Of a DNA stretch of 64,000 nucleotides, positions 47,976-61,628 are shown piece after piece (position 1 is the stretch's first letter; each line of letters opens with the position of its first letter). Under the pieces are notes generated by a model. That model was not told the DNA's origin, searched no databases, and saw nothing but the letters and a program-made list of their open reading frames with translations. Location: assembly GCF_041296385.1 (NCBI RefSeq), contig NC_091013.1, forward strand, positions 32,993,001-33,057,000. Reading direction: 5' to 3'. Position numbers and translations under genes: made by a program. Origin of the DNA: Aphelocoma coerulescens. Taxonomy: Eukaryota; Chordata; Aves; Passeriformes; Corvidae.

Positions 47976-50900
47976 ACAAGAGCAATTTCATTACATTACC
48001 AGGATAGGAGCAAGTTGGGTAGATAAAAGGCTGCAGAATACTAAAAGCTGAAACACTTTTTTTCTTTTGTAAAATAGGTTTCTGAGACTTCTGTTCTAGA
48101 CAGATTCTAAAGTTTTCAGGTTAACTTGCAAGTATAGCCATAATGTTTTAGCAACTTAATTAGGCATCCTTTAATGGAGTAATATTGACTCATGTTCATC
48201 AGAGTTTTAAAAACCGAGAGCTACTTTATAAACATGAAACTGTCATGCAATAGCTAACACAGTTACCTAAATTGGCTAAAGCTGTGGTATTTTTACTTCA
48301 ATTGATGATATGTTTAATTTTTGACACTTTTCACTGTAATTTTGACCTGATGTATAGTTTGTAATTTATCACACCAGATATGTTGTGATGTGGAGTTGGG
48401 AAGAGAGCATTGGGAAGGGACTTGGATAATTTTGATTGTATTTCAGACTCATCACTGAATTTTGTTCAATTAATTGCTCTTCTCTTTGCTTTTTCTTACC
48501 TTTTCTTATAGATATGAGTACAGAAAACAGAATGCTGTTGTGACAAAGTTGTTTGGTGGGTGCCTGGATCAGGCAGGGTCAACCTACTATACCTGTAAAT
48601 TTACAGAAATGTCCAAACTAGCCCATCCCTAAGAATTTATGGAATCCTAAAACAGTAGTGCCTAGTACTGTGCAGGCAACAGAGCTGTCACAGGACTTTA
48701 TAATATACAGGTTAATTGCTTTTTCCCATATTTCTGCCTAGAAAATCCAGAGCTGGTGTTACAAAAATCATTTTCTGTAGAAAAATAGAATATTTATGGG
48801 TATCTTAATATTTTGCATTCTAACTGATTAGGGTATCATGTGCTTGGGCAGTTAAACAGATTGATCCATTGCTTGCCAAAACTCTACCTAAATTAGTATA
48901 AGCAGTATTAGCAGTATGAATTTTCAGTATCTAATCCTGAAAAATACTAACTTAATGGGGTCTTGTATATCCTGATCTGGAACAAAAAGAGCATTTACAT
49001 ACTCAGCATGCTGACAGGAATTTGTAGAAGATTCCTTGGAATATCGTGGTGCTAAGTTACCTTTGTAGGCAGGAAAAAAATTGGCTTAAACTGAGATGCC
49101 AAAATGAGAGAAGGCAGCAGATGAAAGAATTTATTTTGGATGCTTCGTTTGAAGAAGTTTGTCTTAAAATTTTGGATGCCAAAACTGTGGGACGTACTTG
49201 TTCTTATATCTGATGAAAGATTTATGTTTTTTAACAAGCTTTCCACACCCCCATCCACCATACTCTAAAAAGAGAGGATGAAGGCCTAAAATGCAACTGA
49301 AATGCTGCCGGTGGTTTATAGCGTAAGATGGAAATGGAGTGAAGTTTTGACTGCCTCTCAAATATTTGTAGCTGTCTACAATAGAAGAGATCATAAGATA
49401 CAGATTTTTGGACTGGGAGTATAGTATGCGGAAATACATGGCCATGATGACAAAGTTGAAGACAAAACTGAGAACAGAGGAGGAGATGGATGTACTGGAA
49501 ACAGAGGAGAGGAGCTGTCGAAACAGAAACTGAGTCAAGCAATAAAGACGAAAGAAAATATGTCATGATTTTCCCTTCTGCAACAACAGTTAGAACTGTC
49601 ACAAACCTGGGACAGTTTACTGAGAAAACTCTTTTTTGAAATGGAGACTTGAGCGATATGTGGAACCTTCCAGTCCTAACACTGTCAGCAGGCTGTACGA
49701 TTCAAAGATGCTCATTCCTCTAGTTATTCGAGTACTTTTATGATGAAATCTCCCCACCTTTTAGTGGGAGTCATGTTTGACTGGTATCATCATTGTCTTC
49801 CAAACAGCAACTGACAGTTCCAGAGCTTGTGAAAACAAGACATTTTTTAGAAGTAAGAGATAATAATTGTCCAGAACACAAGTGCTGGTTGTTTTGTTAA
49901 GGGAGAAGAGATCATGTTGTAATATCTTTATTGGATGAGATAGTTCATTAACAAATTCCTGTTATGACTGGAACAGACTTGGTTTGAACTCCCTTTGATT
50001 TTTGTGTAGAGTTCGGTTTTAAGGTTTTGATTTTTTTTCTTTTATTTTTAAAGGAAATCCATATATAGGATGTATAGGACATCTTATATATTCCAAGGAC
50101 TAGGTTTTATAATTAATAGAGACTTCCAGAAAGATGCTGTGAGAAATTTTTCTGCTAATGGCATCAATGTATGAAGATAAGGTTTCTCATAACTATAATG
50201 AAAACCTTATTGAGAACTATAGTATTCAGTACAAAATATAATATAGATTGCTTGAGGAAACAGTTTGAATAATGGATTATTGTTTAATATTATTTTACTT
50301 TTTGTAAAGAAAGGATGGTACAATCATATATGATTGCTTTCTTGAAGCTCAGTTGCCAGTTGAGATAAATTAGATAAGTTTTCTGCCTTTATAAGTAATT
50401 TTACTATCAGTGTTCTTTGACATAATCATTACTTTTAGTTTTAAAGATTTACTTTCATACTTAGACTCTTATTTTCAGTCTATCTTTATCAAACCATCTT
50501 TTTGCAATACCTTCTTATAAGTGTAGCATGTCATAGCTGATATGATGCTTTACTACTGATGTCTCTCTACTGCATAATTAAGTTGATAGCTTAAAAGAAT
50601 TTTACTTTTTTACTGAAAAAGTCTGGTCACTTTGGGCTTGTAATTTTCTCGGCTAATGTGTGAAGGTCAGCGTAAAGTTCAGTTATTACTGGATGTGACA
50701 GCAGTCTGACTTTTTTACTAAATAATTACAGTGCCAAAAACTGTAATGTTTGCTTTGTAAGTATTGAAAAAATAATTTTAAAAGAATCCAAGCCTGTTAA
50801 ATTATGAGGTTGCACATCAGTTCAACTTAACTTTCACTTCGGTTGATTTATTTTAAAAAGCAAACTTTGGGAAATTTAAGAGAATTATTTAATGAGGTCA

Positions 50901-53315
50901 TGTTGATTGAACATCTTAAGAAATTTGATGTTTAAGAGGCATTCACTTACTTCAAAGTTCTAAAACTGACTTTCATCCCAAGCAAAAGAAGGAGTGGGAT
51001 GGAGGTGCAAGGGGTAATGAAGGAGAGGGCTACAGATCTAGGGAAAATGGAATTAAGAGTCGGCAAAGAGCTTGTTAAGAAGAGAAAGTGGATTACTTAC
51101 TGATAACTCAGCTCATTTATCCAAGACTGAGAATAAAGTAATTCAAAAGGTAAAACACTTTCCAAAGAACATTAAAACTTGTAGTGCTTTATCTGCCAAG
51201 TACAAAGAGATTCTGTACAGCTGGGGCTGTTGGTCACTGGCAATGCGGTATGATCTCAATTCTGAATGAATACCTGCTCAACTGGATTAGAAGGTTGTGC
51301 TGTAGAAAAATAGCTAAACAAAATGGAAAAAACCCAAAGACAACAACTGTGAAGTACAAGCATACAGATAGATCAAGGAACTAGCCACTCTTTTCCTAAT
51401 TTTGCATAAAATTGCAAATTTACCACCAGCAGGAAATGTACAAGATGAGATGAGAATTCAGCTGAAATTCCTTTCCAAGGGTGACTGAAAAATGGAAGAG
51501 ATGCAAAGAAGGGCTAGTAGAAGTTATAAGGAGGTTGGGGATTTTACTTTCTAGGAAAAAAAAAAAACCAAATAAAAAAGCTGGTTTTATACAAACCGTT
51601 TTGGCTGCAGTTGAGATTGATTCAGATCTGTGTGCATGATGTTTATGTGTTATCTAACCCTCTTTTATCAAAAATCCTCCAGGAGGAGAAGGCTTTAATA
51701 TAATTTTGACAGAACCAGGAGAGGAAATAAACTGATAAATGGTTATGCTAGCTCATTTGAAGAGGCAGGGAAGGTGGTTTGGAGATTTATATTCTGAAGG
51801 TGCAACTTCACCAGAACAGTACAGCTGAACAATTTAAACAGGTTTGGCATTGTTCAGTAAAATGATTTTTGATTGCTGATATGTATCCTCTTATGAGGCT
51901 AAACAGCAGGAATGAAGAAGTTCAAGGGACAAGGTTAGTACAAACCTTATACACAATTATAGATGCACAGTGGTTCATTGTTGGCTGGAAATAATATTGC
52001 TAACTCTCAGAACAGTGAAAACAAAATGGTCTTCTCTAAGGAGAGGTAAATGTGTTTCAAGAGGGAGCTTGTTAAAGGATTATACATTGTTGTCACAAGC
52101 CACAACATAGTGCTAAATTTGATTACCCAATTCCATCATTCCATATGACAAAACCAACCACAGAATCACCAAATTACTTACAATAACACATTCAATCAAT
52201 TTTCTGTTCCACACTCCTTGCTTGTACAGCTCCATTATTTATTTGTAGATTTACAATGTAATAATGTTCAGTATGATGTAAAAAGAGTCTTTTAACTTCA
52301 GGTTGTATCCAGTTGAAAAATACAGCATTAGTTTTTAATCCCTCAGCCTATCTGGTTTATTAAAGTAGGTCTACAGTCATCTGCTCATAGAAGTACTTTG
52401 AACAGAATCTTTAATCTTCTTCCAAGAAAGCCTCCATTTTATTAGAGACTTGACAGATTCCTAAGAATGTTCATATGCTTTCAATAAGATTATAGATAAT
52501 GTGATTTTCTTTAGTACTTTTTTAGGAACTCTCTCTATATATAAATCACAATAATAGATAATTAATAAAGTTTTCTATTTAATGCTGATTTGTAAGGATT
52601 TTCAATGTTAAAAGTTTCAATGCAGTGTAAAAATGCCAGTTTTCTCCCCTCATATCCAAGGCCATAAGTTGTCCTTTTACACAAATAAGTAAGACTTAAA
52701 AAAACTATGCATTATATCTTAAAATTAAGTGTGAGTAATGGGGTTTAATTGAGAGATTCTAGGCAGAATTTTGAATTTTACAGTGCTGTTATAGGTTGAA
52801 ATTGTGGAGAATTTACACCTAAGTCTAAGGTTTTTTTGAAGTATGGAGGTAGATACTAATGAGACAGAGCAGCCTGAAATTTTGCTGCAAATAGGAACGG
52901 TGGGGTCACACTGCATGCTTCTGGTGTTCTGTACCTGGATAACAGGACAGAAATTTTAATTTCTGCCTACTTTCACGCTTTTTATCTAAACTAACTGAAA
53001 TATCCAAAGTACTGCATAGGCCAGTATAGCAGAAGAATGAATATATGAAAGTGCTACTACAATTATGTAAATCCATATTTCTCCAACATGCGAGTATAAA
53101 TCAAAATATTTGCCTTTTTCTTCATGCAGTTGTTACAGAGAGAGTCATGGACAGTGCTTTTTAGAAAGACAAACTTACTTACTGGGACCTTAATATAGAA
53201 TAATGCTCTCATGGGTAGCCAAATCTATTGAGCAGCTGGTCACCAGATGGATGGTAATAAGAGGCTCCACTGCAGGTCCTTATGGTAGTGCTTTCATCTG
53301 GATGTGATGAGATTC

Positions 53316-53341
53316 CTGAGTGGAGTAATGGCTCCACTCAG
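53316..53341. repeat. Perfect 10-bp inverted repeat, 6-nt loop
   Basis: CTGAGTGGAG, loop TAATGG, then CTCCACTCAG. A short hairpin with no flanking extension; it does not have the length of a microRNA precursor. Confidence 0.85.
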
Positions 53342-56300
53342 CTCTGGCTTTGGCCTTTGGTGATCACCCAGCACAGGCATATATCATTGCTGCTGATTAT
53401 CTTAACTGCATACAAACCCCCTTTCTAAAGACTATTTACAAATGTCTTGACAATTTACAGTGTAATCTATCTTGCAGCACAAACTACTTAGAGGAGGAGC
53501 CTTTGGAAGAAAAGGCCAAATTCTCCACCTAGGATGTTAATCAACATATCCAAATTGCTGATATCCCTCAGGAGCTGCCTGAGGGAAAACTGTATGAAGG
53601 TCCCACCATGAGAGGGCCTGCAGTAATCTGTCAAATCATCCCTCTAAGCATCGTCCTTAATTCCCTGGGTCATCTGCATGGCCAAGGTAGCTGTACTGGC
53701 CTGAGGCAACATATAAACTTGAAACTATGTAATTGCCTGAAATTCCAGTGGTGATACGACTGTACGCCAGGATCCATGAGATTCGTGGCCAGGCAGAGGC
53801 ATCACTTCAATACAGCCAGAGATCAGCATTCCTGCAAGGTTTCTGGGGCAGGTACATATGGCCATGGGTTGAAATCAGTTGGGTTGTAGATAGAGAGTCC
53901 CAGGTGAGGCTGGTCAGGGCAAGTAAGTGCATTTGTGGCTCAGAGGTGCCACAGACCCCAGATGAGACATTTATCGTATGCCGCAGGGGTTTGTGAAATG
54001 CTGGAGCAACACTTAGGACTAAAGCCTGTTAATCCACACTGGAGTCTTGTGCTGCAGTTAATGATGGCATTTGTTATACCTGTGATTTATGGTCTCATTT
54101 TATATACTGCTGCCTTTGTCATCAATCTATTCTTCACTTCCTTGCAATGAAAGTAATAATATAATGTATAAAAGTTTAGTTCAGGATCTCAGACTGACAA
54201 TAATAGCTTATTTTTTTTGTTACATGCTACTCAGTTGAGCTTAAGCCCTCACCATTTTTTAGCAGAGCTGGTAATTGTTGCTCTGATTATGCAACTGTCT
54301 TCATGCTGCATTGTGGGTTTCATAATGTCCTATTAGTGCTCTGGTTAGCCAGCAGATCTGTCTTGCCACCAGCTGTAGGAAAATACTTTCAGAAAAGTGC
54401 ACTCCCAGTGGAAGTGATTCAGATTTTAATGAGCAGGATGTTTTATGATCTTTGCTAATAAAAATGAAGCTGGAAGAGAACACTTTCTTGCCAGAATGTG
54501 TCTCCATGTTGCTAGAAATTACAGGCTATGCATAAACTGTTGTAATATCAAGCATATTCTGTCAGAATATGAATATGTATTATTCAGTTAAGTGTTACAG
54601 TATGACCATATAAATAGTAACAACACTGTGTGTTGAGATGGGAAATCCCATTGTGTATAATGACACCACCAATAGAACAGAATACTGATGTGTCTTAAAC
54701 ACTCGGTGAAAAGTAGTTAGTGACCTCCCTGCCCAGGAACCCTCCACAGGCAAAAGACCCAAACTGTTTCAGGTTCTCTACTTTTCCTCCCAAGTCCCTG
54801 AATTCCCAGGGAAATAGGATATATTAAGAACTAGCTGCCTACAGCTTGTGGGCTTACAAAGTATCACTTTGTGGTTTTTTTTCTTCATGACAAAAGCTAT
54901 TTGAAAGCCCTCTTTCACTTAGAAATAACCTGAACAGTTAATATTTCTTTTAAAACGTATTCCCGAATTGACAACCTGAAACAAATGCTAATGCAAAATT
55001 TAGCCTGATTGTTGAAAACTATTTCCAGCTATTAACTTAGATAAGCAATATCTGAGACTGTATTTCTTTTCTGCCTTGCCTTTCCCAGCCCCAAAGAAAC
55101 ATATTTAAAGCAATTCTAATGTCTATGCTGTGGTCATACTCCCAGGTTCCTTCTGAACAGAGTTTGATTTATCTTGCTGTTGGAGCTGAGCCATGAGTCT
55201 GTCTTGCTACTTTGTCACAGTGTCTTGCAAAACAACATGGATATGCAAGATAGAGGTCTCTAATAAGCTCAGCAGTTAGCCCAGTAAAATGCCTTGCTAT
55301 CTTCTTAAATCTTTATTTACTCTCATTCTCTGAAACATAGTATGTTATCTCTCCTGGACAGAAGTTTGGGCCTGCCATAAGTATTTTTCAGTAATATCTA
55401 TTTATCATTCTTATCTGGATGAAGGATGACCTGTTACTATCTGGAAGAATTTTTAGACATTTTACCTCTGCCAAGGTTTTCAGCATAAAACGTTTTACAA
55501 CATCTTGTATATTATATGTTCAGCTTAGAACAGTTGCCTGTTTTAGTTCTCCACCTTGTTGTCTGGTAGGTACCATGTGTTTTCTACTAAGTAAGAAGGT
55601 GTTGGATATAGAGGATACAGGATAGGTACAATGCTGGTAAGGCTATTCAGACCAAATTAGATTATGGCAGAGGTCTTTATAATCTGTGACTAGTGGAGGA
55701 ACAAGAGCAACAGTATTTGTAGGTAATGAGGTATAATAAATGTTTTCACGGAGGAACTCTTTGAGTGTTCCATATCCATAAGTAACCTATTGTTAGACTA
55801 ATACTTCTTTTTTCCTTTTTTATCCCCCTCCATCTCTTAGCTCAACAGCAGTGAAAAGAACCAGATTATAGCTAAACCATAGCATTTGGCCATAAGTAAT
55901 TGATCAGTGTTTAAAGTACAAAAATACACAAAGATTGGGTAAGCAGCTGAAGGACTGATATGGCAACACTTGTGTTTGTTGTCTGGATGTATTTCTTAGA
56001 ATTTGATTTGGAATAATTTTTCAGCATATCCTTTTCTTAGTGATAGATTTTATTTTGATAATTTATATAGTTTGTTGTAGTACAGTAACATCTGTATTGT
56101 GTTTTCTCTTTGTTTGTGAAGGCTGAATGATTTTATGTCATGGTGTGACCTAGGAGGAGCTGCATACTGTACAGCAGGACATAGCACCTTCATCCTGAGG
56201 ACACCAGTGGTGTGGACTAAAAGAGTTAGCCAAGAAATGCATTTTCTTATTATTATGCTTGAACATGGGACTGAGACCTGAAGGATTCTAACTATTTAGA

Positions 56301-59300
56301 GAACCATCATGGTGTTTGGTTTATCTCCAACAGCAGAGCTAACCTAAAACTAGAATTTATTTCTGGTTCTACAGTAGATGCTCAGCTGCAGAAATCCCCA
56401 GTATTTTGTTGTTGGGGGTTTTTGTTCTAAAATTGCAGATGTATATTATGTTGTCTCAGAATTATATGAAAAAAAACCTTGTATTCCTACCACAATTTGC
56501 TTCCAAGAAACCAGACCTAAGGCATTAGGTTGGAGAATCTAGTGCTGGAGTAAGATGGCATGCACTGTCAAACATTTGTCAGAAGCACATATAACTTAAT
56601 ACACTTCAGCATGGTGGCTCTGGGAACTTCATTTTTTTCAGATGATTTATTACATCTTTGCTGTAGCATTCAGTGTTGAATAAAACTTGGAACCAAAATT
56701 GGACTAGCAGTTTGCCCGACATTCATTTTTTCCTAGGGATTCCTCTGAGCCGGAAAGAGTGAGACAGAACTGTGGAGTGGGTGATTTATTGTTTCAGGCA
56801 CTGCTTTGATCCTGTGCAGCAGAACACTGATCTGTGGGTGGAAGTTTAGTCAGGAACTTGCTTCTTTTGTTTAGAAATCTTCAGGTGATGTTAAGTGAAT
56901 TCCAATTGATCACAAGTCTGTTACTGTCTCTGCTTCTGAAATGGTATTGATCAAATTATCCCTTTCCAGGAAACAAATTAATTCACATTTTCACTCAAAA
57001 TGTTTGGTGAGTAGGAATGTATATATTTGAAGACCACTTTCTTTTACTATCATGATCATGTATGAGAATAATTCTAAAGAGAAGGTGGTCAGACAGGTGG
57101 TTGTAGAATTGAATCTTTTAATGGAAATCTTCATGTTGATCATCTTTTAACATTTGTGGAGAAAAAATGTGCAATATATTCCACAGTGGCCCCTGAATAC
57201 CACAGGTGTCACATCTGTGTGATGTACTTGATGACATCTGTCAGGACTCATCTGCTTGCATTATTGAACAACTGAAAATAGAGGCATATTGATCACTTGC
57301 TTGAAACTGAAACTCTGTTCCTAATGGAAATCTTTTAACAGAGAGAGCTCCTGTTCACATGAAAACAGAGTAGACATGGGAAGAAAGAAGAGGGAAGGAA
57401 TAGTGGTGTTTTTCTTCTCTACATAATTTTGAAGCTGATAATAATGGAATGTCCCAGAAACTGAGGAGAGAAGACAGTGTTCTAGATAAAAAGTCATGAA
57501 ATTATGAAGGAACTTCTGCTCATGGGATTAGCACAGGAGAGAGGAACATGTTATGTAGAAGAAAAATCCAACTTACCAGGCTGACTAAGTAAGGAGAAAG
57601 GAAATTAACTAAACAAGAAATTTGGCCTAATTTATAGAAATAACAGCTAGATGCTTCTCTGGAGAGGAAAAAAATATGAATAACAGATGTCTTGGAGGAT
57701 CTCTGAAGACCCAGTGCTCAAGATTTTTTTGGGAAATTATGTGTGTGGTTTTCACTTTGCCTAGAGTTCCCTTTTAGCTATGGCAATAAAACAAAGGAGC
57801 AAATTGTATGGAAAACTTCAGTTAGATTTTATCTTATTTAAGTTCTGACAGCTACCTCTGAATTAGTAATGATATTAAACAGTAGAGAAATAAGTACTTC
57901 TGGGTTAGGCATCATTTGATCAGACAGGTAATTTATAATAAGACCAGTTGCACTTTTCAAGGACATATTTTTGTCTGCTGGTTTTCAAGGAAGAGAGCCT
58001 TTTAGTTCTGGGAGTCCTTTTAGCATTTGTACCACCACAAACAGTCAGTTGTAAGCCTACAGTGAGGCTGGAGGGGAAAATGAAACTACTGATTAATACG
58101 GAAGGAGTGAGAGTACTGAGGAGGGTGGGGAACTAGGTGTTGTCTTGGTGGTCTAAAGATCTTATGTTTGAAGAACCCCATTCCTATCAAGGGAAAACAG
58201 AAGGTGTTTGTGTCCTGAAGATGTACCAGAGAAGCCTGTGAAAGTGAGTGTGTTTAGCTGGGTCTACCTGAGGGAGATGTAAGACTAGTTGCATTTCTGT
58301 TTTCAGGTTCCCATTTGAAGGCTGTGTATGTGTGTAAATATGAATGCCTGTGCTCCTAGTAGAGCAGAAATCTGCCAGGCATGTGATTGTTTAGAACAGA
58401 TTATATTGTATTCTTTGAAGACCTCGTGCTGTACCATTTTGTGGCTTCTCTCCAGTTCAGTTAACTTGGACCATTGCTGAAGAAGCCAAGACCAAGGGGC
58501 TGATAATTGGTTTGCACTTGAGATCTGCCTAAATACACAATCGGAAGAAAAGAACCTGTATGTGTACCTGTACAGGAACCTGCTTCAGGGAACCAGTGTC
58601 AACTTAGCCATAGCAACTTGAATGGTTAACTGAGTGGACTAGGAATGCCATAAGAGACATGAGGTTAAGGTGAAGTCCAAATGTTCTTTATTGATTTTAT
58701 TTTTCAGACCTGGGTATCAAACCCATTGTATGATTTTAGCAAAACTGCTTACTGAAATTTAAGAAGGATAAAAAAGGTTGATCAAGTGGTTTTTTCTCTT
58801 ACCACTCTCAACTTCTTAACACTCCTTTAACACAGTATGGTATAAGTGGTTTCCCAAAGAGATTACAGTATTTTCTTCATTCTGCACAAGCAGGCTTGAT
58901 ATTCCATAGAGACTGCACGAAGGTCAGGGCCATTACTTAACAAGTCCTGCTGAGCAAGATGAGAGTCTCATCAAAGCAAAAACTGAACCAGTGATTCAGG
59001 ATCTAACTCAATAGGAAAAGGACTGAGCCTTAAGCTGAAGACAGGAACATAAATGCAACAAAGGGATGTTGAAGGGAAACAACTTCAGTTCTTTCAATTT
59101 AAACACTTATCATTAGTCTAGTATTCTGCAGGTGTTCCCAGGTCTTAAGTAGGCTATATAAAGGCTCAAAATGAGCTTTAAGAAACTTTTACAAGTAAGT
59201 GACAAAGATTGTGCTCTGGCATATCGGGTTTATCCTTAGTGTAGCAATCTTCTTTTATGATCCTACTCAAATAATTTCGTTCATATAATCAGTAGTGAGA

Positions 59301-61604
59301 GTGCCTTTTCTTTGCAGAGCACTTTTTAGGTTTTTGAAGGTCTCTAAGAAATCAGAGGAGTGCAAGTTATGACAATTTGTTGACCTTTTAGGTTCTTCAT
59401 GGTAACTTAGTTATCAGAGAGCAGCAAAATCCAGTAATATCACAGTTACAGTTAACAGCTCACAAAAAAATGGGAGCCTGAGAGGGCATAGGAAGGGTGT
59501 TAAGTCTTAAATAGTTCATAGCCAGCAATAATTGCTTCTGGTTTCATGATGAAAAACTGCATTTGTTTTAAATACAGATGAAGTTGTACAACTGTTTCTC
59601 TGGTAAAAATAAGAGAGGAAAACACACAATTGTATCCTTCCCAAAAGTGTCAATCCTTCATCTTTCCCCCCTCCCCGAACACAATATTCTGAATATTTTT
59701 TCTCCACTTTGTTCCCTCTTCTGATTTTCTCTCTTGACTCTTTTCCAGATTTACATTTCAGCTTGTTCTTGTCAGTTCTTAAATAATCTGAAGCCCACCT
59801 TGCCTGTTCCTGAAGTTAGAGTCTGACACCACTCTGGCACTGCAGTTAATGTTGGTGCCTTTTCTATGAAGGTTCCCGAAGCAGTGCTTATCTGGCTGTG
59901 TGTAATGTGTAGCCAGAGAAGCCATAGATCATGCTAGACCTCCATCTACAGGTCTCTTGCCCTCACTGTTGTCAGAATCCTCTCACACATACTTGTGGGA
60001 TTCTTCTGGATGGCAACTTCATAGCATTTTTTGTCTAGGAGGCATTACAATAGGAATTAAAAATCAGTCAGAAAACCTCACATTGTGTTGGATGCTCTTG
60101 TTGCCTGTAGAAGATGATCCATGTACCAATGGCACTGGATTTTCATCCCACAGTAGGAAGCCTGTTTTGTTGTAGAAGGCATAATAGATCAAATAAAAAT
60201 TGGATAGGCCTTAAACCCATGACTGGACTTCTGTCATATATGGTTACATTAATTTAAAGAAACTGTGTGGCAGGCACGGCTCCTTCTGCTGTTTCTTCTA
60301 CTGGGCACCTGAGTCATGTAGTGAACTTTCACTGCCTGGGACATTAGGTCAGTGGCTTTATCAGGTGACAGTGATGACCATGTCAGACTAATAGAAATAT
60401 TTAGGAGCTGGCTAGCTGTGGGTACAGTCCTAGTAAGATCTCAGTATTATAGTGAGGTAAAACCCCAATGCACAGTACTGCCACAAGCCACCTTTCCTTT
60501 CTCTTTCATTTCATTGGAAAGATAATAATGGAGTAATAGTCTGCTTGGGTGAGGTGTGAGGTCTAAATGACAAATGACTCACACCACAGAGAGTTTTGTT
60601 GTGGATGCTACCTGGTGTAGCAGGGAAACCTCATAATAGTCAGCTAGTTTCTGGAGGGAAGGGTGGCAAAGCATTTAGCATTCAATAGACATGTGCTATA
60701 GTTAGCTAATTCTTCTGATCAAGTCGCAGGAGATGACATGGCAGCTTTATTTAGCAATATAAAGAGACATTTTGTACACTGCTGTGTTTAATACCCCAAG
60801 TTCTGAACTACAGATGAACAAAAAAATTTGTTTCTGTCTAATAGCCTAATGTTCTTAGTTTTATAGATTGTGAGGTACTTTTCAGACTAATGAAGCTAAA
60901 ATTTGGGGGGAGAGGTAGGGGCTGGTTTCTTTCCTCCCCTGCTCCTTCCCACTGGGGGATTGTTGGTTGTATTAATCCTGCCAAAAAAATAGAGCTTTCT
61001 CACTGGAGACAAAGAAGCTAGGAAAACTAGGTGTATGTGTGTAATTCTAGCTTTTTCAGAAGAAAAGCCTTGGGAAAAAAGCTAATCTGCTTTATACATG
61101 TTCACAGTATTTGTGGTTTATCACTTGAATTGATGCTCAAAACAAAGATGACAAAGATGACAAGCAGGTTTTTCCAGAGGTTATCTAAGATTTTGGGTTC
61201 AGTTCAGTTAGAAAGACCATCAATATTAAGCTCCTTTAAATCAACTTCTTGACTGTTCTCCTTAAATTGAGAGTCTTGGTAGAATAAATCCATCAATGCA
61301 AGATTGAGTAGCTTTCAGTACAGGTGTGTACATAAATATTTAAAGGTAAAATGGGTCAAATAAATAACAAAGAGTTCCTAGAATGGATACATGTGCCTGA
61401 GACAAGAAACTCAGAATAGATTATTAAATATCTTTTTGAAAAGACTGTTAATAAGCTGCCTAAATAATTTCTTGAATCAAGTCAAGTAAAGCACAACAGC
61501 AGTAACAAAATAGCTCAACCTGCACTATTGTGACATGAAAGACCCAGTACAAAAGATCCCAGAACAGGGCTGTGCTGGTGCCATGACTTCTGCCTTACAA
61601 CCAG

Positions 61605-61628
61605 CATGACTCTGGAATCAGAGTCATG
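61605..61628. repeat. Perfect 10-bp inverted repeat, 4-nt loop
   Basis: CATGACTCTG, loop GAAT, then CAGAGTCATG. Each arm contains an AP-1-like half (TGACTC / GAGTCA). Function unknown. Confidence 0.85.

Noticed and set aside
53733..54150. Two overlapping + frames of 71-87 codons
   Set aside because: No recognisable domain, broken by stops on either side, no splice-site arrangement. Likely chance in intron 3.
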